A stretch of DNA of 64,000 nt from Rubellimicrobium arenae (GTDB lineage: Bacteria > Pseudomonadota > Alphaproteobacteria > Rhodobacterales > Rhodobacteraceae), in contig NZ_JAFMST010000004.1 of assembly GCF_017916275.1 (NCBI RefSeq), forward strand, positions 186,001 through 250,000, written 5' to 3'. Below the pieces are notes generated by a model. It did no database searches and was not told the DNA's origin. It saw only the letters and a program-made list of their open reading frames with translations. Below, one piece after another: positions 26,184 through 33,672 of this stretch (positions are counted from its first letter, which is position 1; the number at the start of each line of letters is the position of its first letter). The position numbers and the translations under genes are program-made.

Positions 26184-26423
26184 TCAGAACGCCTTGAAGG
26201 TCAGCGTGGTCAACGACCGTTCGATGTCCGGGATGTCCAGAAGCTGTTCGTTGATGAAGTGGCCGATGTCCGCGCCTTCGGGGACGTAAAGCTTCATCAG
26301 CAGGTCCCAGTCCCCGCTGGTCGAATAAAGCTCGGAGTGGATCTCCTTGAGAGCGATGGCTTCGGCGACGCGGTAGGTCGAGCCGGGACGGCAGCGGATT
26401 TGGACGAAGACGCACGGCGACAT
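26184..26423 (-). CDS. stand-alone Lrp/AsnC ligand-binding domain
   Basis: This 79-residue protein is only the C-terminal RAM (AsnC_trans_reg) domain of Lrp-type regulators. It starts with a strand CVFVQIRC and contains the GDWDLLMKLYVPE strand-loop near 37-50 and a helix that ends in IERSLT. There is no helix-turn-helix and the reading frame upstream encodes nothing like one. Such lone domains form rings or dimers that bind amino acids and may modulate other Lrp proteins. It follows the receiver-like gene on the same strand after 91 bases. Confidence 0.85.
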   Translation of the reverse strand: MSPCVFVQIRCRPGSTYRVAEAIALKEIHSELYSTSGDWDLLMKLYVPEGADIGHFINEQLLDIPDIERSLTTLTFKAF

Positions 26424-26514
26424 GGCAGGGTCCCTGGATGGTCGGATCGGCGCGACCGTCGCACGGTGGGATGGCGAGGGGCAATCCCGGCCGGCGAGGG
26501 TTGGCGCCACGGTG

Positions 26515-27054
26515 TCAGGCCAGGTGCAGGCGGCGGGCGACGGGCGGCATACGGCCCCCATCGACAGGGAAACCCGGAGCCGCTGCCGCGCGGACGGATC
26601 GAGGCATCGGCATCCTGGTCGGCGCCGCGCTGCGGCTGGTGACGGTTCGACCCTCCGGCCCCGGCGTCTGCGCCGGTCCAGGCCTTCCCACGCCCCTGGT
26701 TCGAACGGCGCCGCGCGCGATCCGCGCCAGCATCTCCCAGTCGATCCGCCGTCCCATGACGGCCTGAAGCGATGGGATGAGATCGAAGAGCTCGGCCACA
26801 GCCTCCCCCGTGCGGTCCGAGATGAGGATGACCGCCAGACCCGGATTGCGCCATTCCGCCAGCAGAGCCACATCATGCGCGAGCCGCCCGGCGACCATCT
26901 CCCCCAGAACCAGCACATCCACGGCAGAGCGACGGGCCGCCTCCTTGGCGGGTCCGATCGCGCCCAGCGGCAGGACCTCGAAGCCCGCGCCGGCCAGCGT
27001 GAGGGCAAGGCGGTCGCGCAGGGCCGCATCCCCTTCAAGGATCATCGCTCGCAT
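26515..27054 (-). CDS. degenerate receiver-like protein without phosphoacceptor
   Basis: Residues 1 to about 112 of this 179-residue protein resemble a response-regulator receiver: MRAMILEGDAALRDRL opens with the strand-acidic pattern, and VILISDRTG near 75-83 is strand 4. The phosphorylated Asp at the end of strand 3 is replaced by Gly (DVLVLGE, near 46-52). The tail from about 115 is rich in Pro, Arg and Ala and looks disordered, or might be out-of-frame coding. The ATG at 27054 has GGGAGAGC upstream. No output domain is present. Its partner and role are unknown. Confidence 0.6.
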   Translation of the reverse strand: MRAMILEGDAALRDRLALTLAGAGFEVLPLGAIGPAKEAARRSAVDVLVLGEMVAGRLAHDVALLAEWRNPGLAVILISDRTGEAVAELFDLIPSLQAVMGRRIDWEMLARIARGAVRTRGVGRPGPAQTPGPEGRTVTSRSAAPTRMPMPRSVRAAAAPGFPVDGGRMPPVARRLHLA

Positions 27055-27183
27055 CCCGCTCTCCCTTCTGAAGGCGTTGGGCCGAGTCTAGCCCCGGCCC
27101 TTTAAGGATTCCTGAATCGTCGTGGCCTTGACGGCGTTCCCCATGCGGGCCATGCGGACGGGGCGACAGCCGGGGAGGACGCC

Positions 27184-27771
27184 ATGAGGCAGGCCACCAT
27201 CACGCGGACCACCCGCGAGACCGACATCACCGTGACGCTGGACCTCGACGGGACCGGGGTCTCGGACTGCCGGACCGGGGTGGGGTTCTTCGACCACATG
27301 CTCGACCAGCTGTCCAAGCACGCGCTGATCGACCTGCGGGTCACGGCCAAGGGCGACCTTCACATCGACGACCACCACACGGTCGAGGATGTGGGCATCG
27401 CCATCGGGCAGGCGCTGACCCGGGCGGTGGGCGACAAGCGCGGCATCCGGCGCTACGGGCACTTTGCCCTGGTGATGGACGACGCCAAGGTCGAGGCCGC
27501 GCTGGACCTGTCCGCCCGGCCCTGGCTGGCCTTTGCCGTGGAGTTCCCCACCTCCAAGATCGGCACCTTCGACACCGAGCTGGTGCGCGAGTTCTTCCAG
27601 GCGCTGAGCACGCATGGCGGGATCACGCTGCATGTCGACAAGGTGCGGGGGCTCAACAGCCACCACATCGCCGAGGCGACCTTCAAGGCCGTGGCCAAGG
27701 CGCTCCGCATGGCGGTGGAGGCCGACCCGCGCGCAGGCGACGCGCTCCCTTCGACCAAGGGCGCGCTGTGA
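27184..27771 (+). CDS. hisB: imidazoleglycerol-phosphate dehydratase
   Basis: HisB, 195 residues, is the monofunctional dehydratase of histidine biosynthesis (sixth step). The two half-domains carry the manganese motifs, including FFDHMLDQ near 38-45, [11 protein letters not shown] near 62-72 and the second-half [12 protein letters not shown] near 159-170. The ATG at 27184 is preceded by GGGGAGGA. Its stop overlaps the hisH start. In this clade it usually starts the hisB-hisH-hisA-hisF-hisE run. Confidence 0.95.
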   Translation: MRQATITRTTRETDITVTLDLDGTGVSDCRTGVGFFDHMLDQLSKHALIDLRVTAKGDLHIDDHHTVEDVGIAIGQALTRAVGDKRGIRRYGHFALVMDDAKVEAALDLSARPWLAFAVEFPTSKIGTFDTELVREFFQALSTHGGITLHVDKVRGLNSHHIAEATFKAVAKALRMAVEADPRAGDALPSTKGAL

Positions 27772-28394
27772 CCGTCGCGCTGATCGACATCGGGGTGGGC
27801 AACCTCCACTCGGCCGAGAAGGCCTTCGTGCGAATGGCCGAGGGGAGAGCGATCCAGGTGACCTCGGACCCCGAGGTGGTGCGGAGGGCCGAGCGCATCG
27901 TGCTGCCGGGCGACGGGGCCTTTCCGCATTGCCGCCGGGCCTTGGCCGCCGCGCCGGGGCTGGAGGAGGCGATCCTCGAGGCGGTGCGCGCGGGCAAGCC
28001 GCTGTTCGGCATCTGCGTGGGGATGCAGCTCCTGGCCAGCGTCGGCCACGAGTTCGAGACGGTTGCCGGCCTGGGTCTGATCCCCGGCGAGGTGGTGCGG
28101 ATCGCGCCCGCCGACCCGGCGCTCAAGGTGCCGCACATGGGCTGGAACGACCTGGTGGTGACGGGCTCCCACCCGGTGCTGGACGGCGTGGCAACGGGCG
28201 ACCACGCCTACTTCGTCCACTCCTGGCAGATGCGGGTCGCGGATCCGGCCCACCGGCTGGCCCATGTGGACTATGGCGGAGAGGTCACTGCCATCGTGGG
28301 CCGCGACAACGTGATCGCGACCCAGTTCCACCCGGAGAAGAGCCAGGCCACCGGCCTCCGGATCATCCGGAACTTCCTGGGCTGGAGGCCTTAG
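27768..28394 (+). CDS. hisH: imidazole glycerol phosphate synthase glutaminase subunit
   Basis: HisH, 208 residues, is the class I glutamine amidotransferase that feeds ammonia to HisF. The nucleophile is C83 in [10 protein letters not shown], and the His and Glu of the triad lie in QFHPEKS near the C-terminus. GTG at 27768 is inside an overlap with the hisB stop (GTGA), so the two are translationally coupled. HisF is encoded 2.2 kb downstream in the same direction. Confidence 0.94.
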   Translation: MTVALIDIGVGNLHSAEKAFVRMAEGRAIQVTSDPEVVRRAERIVLPGDGAFPHCRRALAAAPGLEEAILEAVRAGKPLFGICVGMQLLASVGHEFETVAGLGLIPGEVVRIAPADPALKVPHMGWNDLVVTGSHPVLDGVATGDHAYFVHSWQMRVADPAHRLAHVDYGGEVTAIVGRDNVIATQFHPEKSQATGLRIIRNFLGWRP

Positions 28395-28401
28395 GCGCCC
28401 G

Positions 28402-29214
28402 TCAGGCCAGGAAGTCGAGGAGGTCCTGCGTCGCGCGTTCCGCATGGGTGGCGAGGAAGCCATGGGGCGCGCCGTCGTACTCCTTGAACTGCGCGCGCGG
28501 GATCATCTTGGCCGCGGTCCGGCCGGTCGGATCGATCGGCACGATGGCGTCCGAGGTGCCGTGGATCACCAGGGTCGGCACGTCGAAGGCCGCCATGTCC
28601 GGCCGGAAATCCTCCTGCCAGGCGTCGATGCAGGCCACCGTGGCCTTGGGGCTGGCCAGCAGCGCCATGTGCAGCGACCAGTGCAGGACGCCCTCGCTCA
28701 CGCCCGAGATCAGCCCCTGGCCATAGAAGTTTTTGAAGAAGCCCTTTAGGAACTCGGGCCGGTCCTTGAGGATCTGCTCCTGCATCCCCTGCAGGGTGTC
28801 CTTGGGAACGCCGTCGGGATTGTCAGCCGCCTGCACGAGGCAGGGCGCGATCGAGCCCAGGAGCGCGGCCTTGCGGACGCCCTTGCCCTGATGGCGGCTC
28901 ATGTAGCGGCTGACCTCGCCCCCGCCCATCGAGAAGCCGACGATGGCCGCGTCCTGCAGGCCGAGCCCGTCGATCACGGCGGCAAGGTCATCCGCCAGCG
29001 TGTCGTAGGTGTAGCCATCCCAGGGCTGCTCGCTCCGGCCGAAGCCGCGGCGGTCGTAGGCGATGACGCGGTGGCCGGCCTTGGCCAGATGGTAGGCCTG
29101 ATGCTCCCAGGAATCGGCATTGAGCGGCCAGCCGTGGATCAGCACCACGGGGCGGCCCTGCCCCCAGTCCTTGACGTAGAGCGCGGTGCCGTCGCCGGCC
29201 TCGATGCGGGGCAT
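28402..29214 (-). CDS. alpha/beta hydrolase, non-heme chloroperoxidase type
   Basis: This 270-residue alpha/beta hydrolase has the HGWPLNADSW oxyanion segment near 27-36, the nucleophile S95 in GFSMGGG and a C-terminal HGF with the catalytic His near 251. The acid is in the VIHGTSDAIVP region. It belongs to the esterase/perhydrolase (chloroperoxidase) group, whose natural substrates are often unknown. The ATG at 29214 has AGGAG seven bases upstream. It is opposite in direction to the histidine genes and splits hisH from hisA. Confidence 0.88.
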   Translation of the reverse strand: MPRIEAGDGTALYVKDWGQGRPVVLIHGWPLNADSWEHQAYHLAKAGHRVIAYDRRGFGRSEQPWDGYTYDTLADDLAAVIDGLGLQDAAIVGFSMGGGEVSRYMSRHQGKGVRKAALLGSIAPCLVQAADNPDGVPKDTLQGMQEQILKDRPEFLKGFFKNFYGQGLISGVSEGVLHWSLHMALLASPKATVACIDAWQEDFRPDMAAFDVPTLVIHGTSDAIVPIDPTGRTAAKMIPRAQFKEYDGAPHGFLATHAERATQDLLDFLA

Positions 29215-29355
29215 GTCGATTCTCCTCATCCTGACGCCCGGTAACGCCGACCCAAGCGAGCCGTTCCGCGCACTGGCGCACAGCCGCCCGGCCGGATTGA
29301 ATTCCGCCCCCCCTCGTGCGAGAGGGAGGCGCCCCCCACAGAGCCCGAGTCCGAG

Positions 29356-30075
29356 ATGATCCTGTTCCCTGCCATCGACCTCAAGGACGGCCAGGCCGTG
29401 CGCCTCCTCCGGGGGGAGATGTCCGCCGCGACCGTGTTCAACGACGACCCGGCCGCGCAAGCGCGGGCCTTCGTCGAGGCGGGGGCGCAATGGCTTCACC
29501 TCGTGGACCTCGACGGGGCCTTCGCGGGCGAGCCGCGCAACGCCCGGGCCGTGGAATCCATCCTGGCCGCCTGCCCCGTGCCCGCCCAGCTTGGCGGCGG
29601 CATCCGCGACCGCGCGACGGTCGAACGGTGGCTCGGGGCCGGGCTGCGCCGCGTGATCCTGGGCACCGCCGCCGTCGAGGATCCGGACTTCGTCCGCGAG
29701 GTCGCCCGCGCCTATCCGGGGCAGGTCGCCGTGGGCATCGACGCGCGCGGCGCCAAGGTCGCGACGCGCGGCTGGGCCTCCGAAACGGACGCGACGGTGA
29801 CCGATCTCGCCCGCGCCTACGAGGACGCGGGCATCGCCGCGATCATCTACACCGACATCGCCCGCGACGGTGCGATGCAGGGCCCCAACGTCGAGGCCAC
29901 GGCCGCGCTCGCCCGCGCCGTGTCCATCCCCATCATCGCGAGCGGCGGGGTCTCCTCGCTCGACGACCTGCAACGGCTCAAGGCGACCGGCGTCGTGTCG
30001 GGCGCCATCACCGGCCGCGCGCTCTACGACGGGGCGGTGGACCTACGCGCGGCGCTGGATCTCCTGGCGGACTGA
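29356..30075 (+). CDS. hisA: ProFAR isomerase HisA
   Basis: HisA, 239 residues, is the TIM-barrel isomerase of the fourth histidine step. The general base Asp8 lies in FPAIDLKDG and the general acid Asp in [10 protein letters not shown] near residue 130; phosphate-binding GG motifs follow at about 79-80 and 197-198. The stop codon overlaps the start of the next gene (TGATG). Confidence 0.95.
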   Translation: MILFPAIDLKDGQAVRLLRGEMSAATVFNDDPAAQARAFVEAGAQWLHLVDLDGAFAGEPRNARAVESILAACPVPAQLGGGIRDRATVERWLGAGLRRVILGTAAVEDPDFVREVARAYPGQVAVGIDARGAKVATRGWASETDATVTDLARAYEDAGIAAIIYTDIARDGAMQGPNVEATAALARAVSIPIIASGGVSSLDDLQRLKATGVVSGAITGRALYDGAVDLRAALDLLAD

Positions 30076-30524
30076 TGGCGCTGCGCTGGCAGGAAATCGT
30101 GGTCATCCCGGAGGTCGAGGAGGGTGTCCTCTGCGACTGCTGCGGCCAGCCCGCCCAAAGCGCCGAGGGCCGCCTCGTCCACCGGGAGGAGCCACTGGCC
30201 CGCTTTTCCGTCCGCTGGCGCCCGGGCGACCCGGACCACCCGGCGCGCCATGTGCTCTATCTCGGCGACTGGAACCGCAAGGGCGGCATGGATGACGGTC
30301 CCGCCGTCGCCGTGGCCGACTACCGGGGCGGAGAGAATCACGGCTTCTATCTGCGGGACGATGCGGCGCAGCTTCTCAAGGCGCTCAAGCCGTGGCGGCC
30401 GCATTACATCCGGCGCGCCGAGGCCATCGGCCACCCCCTGGGCGACGTGCTGTTCGCGATGCTGGACGCCATTCACGTCAAGGACCCGCGCCTGCAGGAG
30501 ATTCGCGGCTGGGCCGTGGTCTAG
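30075..30524 (+). CDS. uncharacterised protein coupled to hisA, CDCC motif
   Basis: This is a 149-residue soluble protein that I do not recognise. A C20-D-C22-C23 cluster follows an N-terminal strand region and could bind metal. The middle has [10 protein letters not shown] and a conserved-looking [15 protein letters not shown] stretch; the C-terminus is helical. Its ATG overlaps the hisA stop by one base, so translation is coupled, and hisF starts 37 bases after it. The position suggests a use linked to histidine synthesis or simply shared expression; no reaction can be inferred. Confidence 0.7.
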   Translation: MALRWQEIVVIPEVEEGVLCDCCGQPAQSAEGRLVHREEPLARFSVRWRPGDPDHPARHVLYLGDWNRKGGMDDGPAVAVADYRGGENHGFYLRDDAAQLLKALKPWRPHYIRRAEAIGHPLGDVLFAMLDAIHVKDPRLQEIRGWAVV

Positions 30525-30561
30525 GCTGGCCCCGGGCCCGCTTCCGCGCTATGGCGGCGCC

Positions 30562-31323
30562 ATGCTCAAGACCCGCATCATCCCCTGCCTGGACGTGGCC
30601 GACGGGCGCGTCGTGAAGGGCGTCAACTTCGTCGAGCTGCGGGACGCCGGCGATCCCGTGGAGGCCGCCAAGGCCTATGACGCGGCGGGGGCGGACGAGC
30701 TCTGCTTCCTCGACATCCACGCCACCCACGAGAACCGGGGCACGATGTTCGACCTGGTGACCCGCACGGCCGAAAGCTGCTTCATGCCGCTGACGGTCGG
30801 GGGCGGCGTCCGGACGCCCGAGGATGTCCGGGCGCTGCTGCTGGCCGGCGCGGACAAGGTCAGCTTCAACAGCGCCGCCGTCGCGGACCCGGACGTGGTG
30901 GCGCGGTCGGCCGACCGGTTCGGGTCGCAGTGCATCGTGGTTGCCATCGACGCCAAGACCGTGGAGCCCGGCCGCTGGGAGATCTTCACGCATGGCGGCC
31001 GCAAGCCCACCGGCATCGACGCCGTGGATTTCGCGCGCACCGTCGCCGCCAGGGGCGCCGGGGAGATCCTGCTCACCTCCATGGACCGGGACGGGACCAA
31101 GGCGGGGTTCAACATCCCGCTCACCCGCGCGGTGGCCGACGCGGTGGAGGTTCCCGTGATCGCCTCGGGCGGCGTGGGAATGCTCGAGCATCTGGTCGAG
31201 GGCGTCACCGAGGGCCACGCGAGCGCGGTGCTCGCGGCCTCGATCTTCCACTTCGGCACCTTCTCGGTGCCCGAGGCCAAGGCCCACATGGCCGCGGCCG
31301 GCATCCCGGTGCGCCTGTCATGA
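30562..31323 (+). CDS. hisF: imidazole glycerol phosphate synthase cyclase subunit
   Basis: HisF, 253 residues, makes imidazole glycerol phosphate and AICAR using ammonia from HisH. Catalytic Asp11 (PCLDVADG) and Asp near 130 (TSMDRDG) are present, with the C-terminal phosphate site ASGGVG near 201-206. The ATG at 30562 fits the family start. The stop overlaps hisE (ATGA). Confidence 0.95.
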   Translation: MLKTRIIPCLDVADGRVVKGVNFVELRDAGDPVEAAKAYDAAGADELCFLDIHATHENRGTMFDLVTRTAESCFMPLTVGGGVRTPEDVRALLLAGADKVSFNSAAVADPDVVARSADRFGSQCIVVAIDAKTVEPGRWEIFTHGGRKPTGIDAVDFARTVAARGAGEILLTSMDRDGTKAGFNIPLTRAVADAVEVPVIASGGVGMLEHLVEGVTEGHASAVLAASIFHFGTFSVPEAKAHMAAAGIPVRLS

Positions 31324-31628
31324 GCCTTCACCGCCTTGCCGCAACCATCGAGTCCCGCAAAGGCGCCGACCCGGACAGCTCCTGGACGGCCAAGCTGCTC
31401 GCCAAGGGACCCGAGAAGGCGGCCCAGAAGTTCGGCGAGGAGGCGGTCGAAGCCATCGTCGAGGCCGTCAAGGGCGACCGGGCCAAGCTCGTGGCCGAGG
31501 CGGCGGACACGCTCTACCACCTTCTCGTCATGTGCGCGGCGCGGGACGTGACCCTGGCCGACATCGAAGCGGAACTCGAACGGCGGGAAGGCCGTTCCGG
31601 TCTTGAGGAGAAAGCGGCGCGGGGCTGA
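31320..31628 (+). CDS. hisE: phosphoribosyl-ATP pyrophosphatase
   Basis: HisE, 102 residues, hydrolyses phosphoribosyl-ATP to phosphoribosyl-AMP, the second histidine step. The all-alpha MazG-like fold is shown by [12 protein letters not shown] near 40-51 and [11 protein letters not shown] near 61-71, which hold the Mg-binding acidic residues. The hisI (cyclohydrolase) part is not fused and not in the window. Its ATG overlaps the hisF stop. Confidence 0.94.
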   Translation: MSLHRLAATIESRKGADPDSSWTAKLLAKGPEKAAQKFGEEAVEAIVEAVKGDRAKLVAEAADTLYHLLVMCAARDVTLADIEAELERREGRSGLEEKAARG

Positions 31629-31687
31629 CGGCCCGCCGCCATCTTTCGGCCATACTGCATCGGCACAAGATCCCTGCGCGGGGCCCG

Positions 31688-32116
31688 TTACGGCGTCGCG
31701 ATGCCCAGGCGTGGGATCTCGATCGCGGGACACCGATTCTGCACGACCTTCACGCCGCGCGCCCGCGCCTGCTCGGCAGCGGCGTCATCTTGCACGCCCA
31801 ACTGCGTCCAGATGGCAAAGGGCAGAGGATCTAGTGCGAGCGCCTGCTCCGTCACCCCCGCCACCTCCTCGCTTCGGCGGAAAACGTCGACCATGTCCAC
31901 GGGTTCGCCGATTTCCGCCAGTGAGGCACGCACCTTTTCGCCCAAGAACGTTTGTCCAGCCAACCCTGGATTGACCAGGATCACGCGATAGCCTCTGGTC
32001 TGGAGATACCTCGCAACTCCGTGACTGGGTCGCCCGGGATTAGCGGAGAAGCCAACAACGGCGATGGTTCGAACGCGCTGCAACACGTCGCGCACTAGGT
32101 CATCGTCAGGGGTCAT
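31688..32116 (-). CDS. CoA-binding domain protein (YccU type)
   Basis: This is a 142-residue single CoA-binding (Rossmann) domain. The nucleotide loop is [19 protein letters not shown] near 20-38, followed by [10 protein letters not shown] and a central VDMVDVFR segment. Family members bind CoA or acyl-CoA but have no settled function. It begins 15 bases beyond a strong terminator that closes the rlmB transcript, so it has its own promoter in or after that region. Confidence 0.85.
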   Translation of the reverse strand: MTPDDDLVRDVLQRVRTIAVVGFSANPGRPSHGVARYLQTRGYRVILVNPGLAGQTFLGEKVRASLAEIGEPVDMVDVFRRSEEVAGVTEQALALDPLPFAIWTQLGVQDDAAAEQARARGVKVVQNRCPAIEIPRLGIATP

Positions 32117-32130
32117 GGACAGGGCCCTTC

Positions 32131-32160
32131 AAAAAAAACGCCCAGGCAAAGGCCCGGGCG
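32131..32160 (-). terminator. Rho-independent terminator between rlmB and the CoA-binding gene
   Basis: On the minus strand a 9-bp GC-rich stem (one G-T pair, 4-base loop, 32139-32160) is followed by eight T (32131-32138). This is a textbook terminator. It is the second one after rlmB. Confidence 0.88.
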
Positions 32161-32257
32161 CAAGGTGTGGAACGAGGGACAGTGAAGCGAAACGCACAGG
32201 TTCCATGTGTGCGTCAGTTATAAGACGCGCGACGACGCCATAGGTTCCAAGGCTTCG

Positions 32258-32286
32258 AAAAAAATTGCGATCACGGTTCCGTGATC
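32258..32286 (-). terminator. terminator overlapping the rlmB stop codon, nested in a longer inverted repeat
   Basis: GATCACGG and CCGTGATC (32269-32286) make an 8-bp hairpin followed on the minus strand by GCAA and seven T. It overlaps the rlmB stop codon. It is nested in a perfect 14-bp inverted repeat (32243-32256 with 32292-32305), whose right arm codes for the last residues of RlmB. Confidence 0.78.
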
Positions 32287-33088
32287 AGCTGGAAGCCTTG
32301 GAACCGACTGACTCCGGCGATGCGGCGTAGAGCGCGACAGCCGCAGCGTTCGACACGTTGAGCGAACCAAAGCTTCCCGCCGCTCCGATCCGGACCAGCT
32401 GATCGCAGGTTGCGCGGGTCTTGTCGCGCAGCCCCGGCCCCTCGGCCCCAAGGACGAAGGCGACGGGGCGATCCCGCCGTCCCTCCAGAGCTTCCCCGAT
32501 GGTCAGCTCGGCCTCCCCCGCCAGGCCCAGGAGCAGGAACCCCATATCCCGCAGCTCCTCCATGGCGTCCGACAGGTTCCGAACGCGGATATAGGGCTGA
32601 CGCTCCAGCGCCCCCGACGCCGCCTTGGCAAGAGAGCCCGTCTCCGGAGCGGCGTGGCGTTCCACCCCCACCACGGCACGGGCGCCGAACACTTCGGAGG
32701 AGCGCAGGATGGCGCCGACATTGTGGGGGTCCGTCACCCGGTCCAGGAGGACGAGCCGCGCCGGTCCCGGCCCCTCGGACAGGGCCGCGTCGCGCAGGCT
32801 GCCCCAGTCGAGCGGCTTGACCTCCAGAGCGGCGCCCTGGTGCACCGATTCGGGATCCAGCGGGGCCGCGAACTTGCGCGGATCGCTGATCTCGGGTTCG
32901 AGGCCGCCCGCGGGGATGGCGTCGGCCAGCTTCTCGGCCGCGTTCGCCGTGACCACGAGCCGCAGCCGCTTGCGCCGGGGGTTCAGCAGCGCGTCCCGCA
33001 CCGCATGAAGGCCGAACAGCCAGATCGTTTCCTGCGCAGAAACGCGACGGGCGCGCTCCTTCTCGATGACCCACTGGGGTTTCTTCAT
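32285..33088 (-). CDS. rlmB: 23S rRNA (guanosine-2'-O-)-methyltransferase RlmB
   Basis: This 267-residue SpoU/TrmH-family methyltransferase has an N-terminal substrate-binding domain (about 15-95) and a knotted SPOUT domain with motif 1 (DPHNVGAILRS near 120-130), motif 2 (VLGAEGPGLR near 206-215) and motif 3 (GSFGSLNVSNAAAVALY near 237-253). RlmB 2'-O-methylates G2251 of 23S rRNA. The ATG at 33088 starts the basic N-terminus; the frame is open further up. Confidence 0.92.
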   Translation of the reverse strand: MKKPQWVIEKERARRVSAQETIWLFGLHAVRDALLNPRRKRLRLVVTANAAEKLADAIPAGGLEPEISDPRKFAAPLDPESVHQGAALEVKPLDWGSLRDAALSEGPGPARLVLLDRVTDPHNVGAILRSSEVFGARAVVGVERHAAPETGSLAKAASGALERQPYIRVRNLSDAMEELRDMGFLLLGLAGEAELTIGEALEGRRDRPVAFVLGAEGPGLRDKTRATCDQLVRIGAAGSFGSLNVSNAAAVALYAASPESVGSKASS

Positions 33089-33206
33089 GGCGCGCCTCCG
33101 CTGGCCGGGCTGGGCCGTCATTGCCCCGCATGAGGCCGGGGCGCAAGCCGGACCTCGCCGGCGGGCCGCGATCGCCTATCTCTCGGGTGCGGATGCGGAG
33201 GGCGCG

Positions 33207-33392
33207 ATGGCCGAGGATACGAGCGAAGCCGCCTGGCGGGCGGGCTACGAGGCGGGCGTGAAGCGGCAGGCGCTGCTGTCCAACCCCTACCCTGCCGGCA
33301 CCGAGCAGTTCCGCACCTGGCAGGCCGGCTGGCGCGAAGCCGAGGGCACGGGCCGGCCCGGAGACCAGCCTCCGGCCGTCGAGACCCCCTAA
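33207..33392 (+). CDS. Rmf/CrpP-like small protein
   Basis: This 61-residue protein shows the ribosome modulation factor pattern: AWRAGYEAG near 9-17, NPYPAG near 27-32 and WQAGWREA near 39-46. Rmf dimerises ribosomes in resting cells of gammaproteobacteria; relatives in alphaproteobacteria are mostly unstudied. The ATG at 33207 has GGAGG six bases upstream. It is divergent from rlmB with 118 bases between and sits 87 bases before the tRNA gene, so its neighbours also concern translation. The C-terminal 15 residues are disordered. Confidence 0.72.
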   Translation: MAEDTSEAAWRAGYEAGVKRQALLSNPYPAGTEQFRTWQAGWREAEGTGRPGDQPPAVETP

Positions 33393-33437
33393 CCGGGAAC
33401 CGCGGCGCCGTCGCGCGATCCATCCCCAGGTTTCGTG

Positions 33438-33466
33438 TTGACCCCCTCGCGCGGGGCGGCTATCTC
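33438..33466 (+). promoter_or_regulatory. promoter of the tRNA gene
   Basis: TTGACC (33438-33443) and TATCTC (33461-33466) are 17 bases apart, and the tRNA 5' end lies 13 bases after the -10. This is a strong sigma-70-type promoter that would start transcription about six bases before the mature tRNA. Confidence 0.7.
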
Positions 33467-33478
33467 CCGCCTCGCGTC

Positions 33479-33562
33479 GGGCGACGAGCTGCAAGGTGCG
33501 GCAGCGGACTGTAACTCCGCCGGGGAGACCCATGCCTGGTTCGATTCCAGGGTCGCCCACCA
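33479..33562 (+). tRNA. tRNA-Tyr (GUA) with unusual D-arm
   Basis: This is an 84-base class II tRNA. The acceptor is GGGCGAC with GTCGCCC, and CCA is encoded at 33560-33562. The anticodon stem GCGGA/TCCGC holds loop CTGTAAC with anticodon GTA at 33511-33513. The variable arm is 14 bases (GGG/CCC), and the T-arm CCTGG-TTCGATT-CCAGG is normal. The D-arm (33486-33503) is not normal: position 8 is G and not U, no A14 or A21 is seen, and the 15/48 pair would be A-G. Anticodon and class agree with tyrosine. Confidence 0.8.
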
Positions 33563-33672
33563 TCCCCCCTCGGGCTGGTGATCTTCTCCCGCGACAGGTT
33601 TGCGGGAAAACGCCTTCTCTTTCATGCGACCTGCCGGCTCGTCTAAGGTTCCCCTGCCAAGGGAGGACCAAG

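Noticed and set aside
26424-27038. A longer Lrp-like protein read in one frame through 27038
   Set aside because: The upstream part of the open frame has no helix-turn-helix and overlaps the better-supported receiver-like gene in another frame.
33563-33672. Possible SAM-II riboswitch before metY
   Set aside because: The leader has one short hairpin and a CTAAGG string, but I could not match the conserved SAM-II loop and pseudoknot bases. A covariance-model search (Infernal, RF00521) would settle it.
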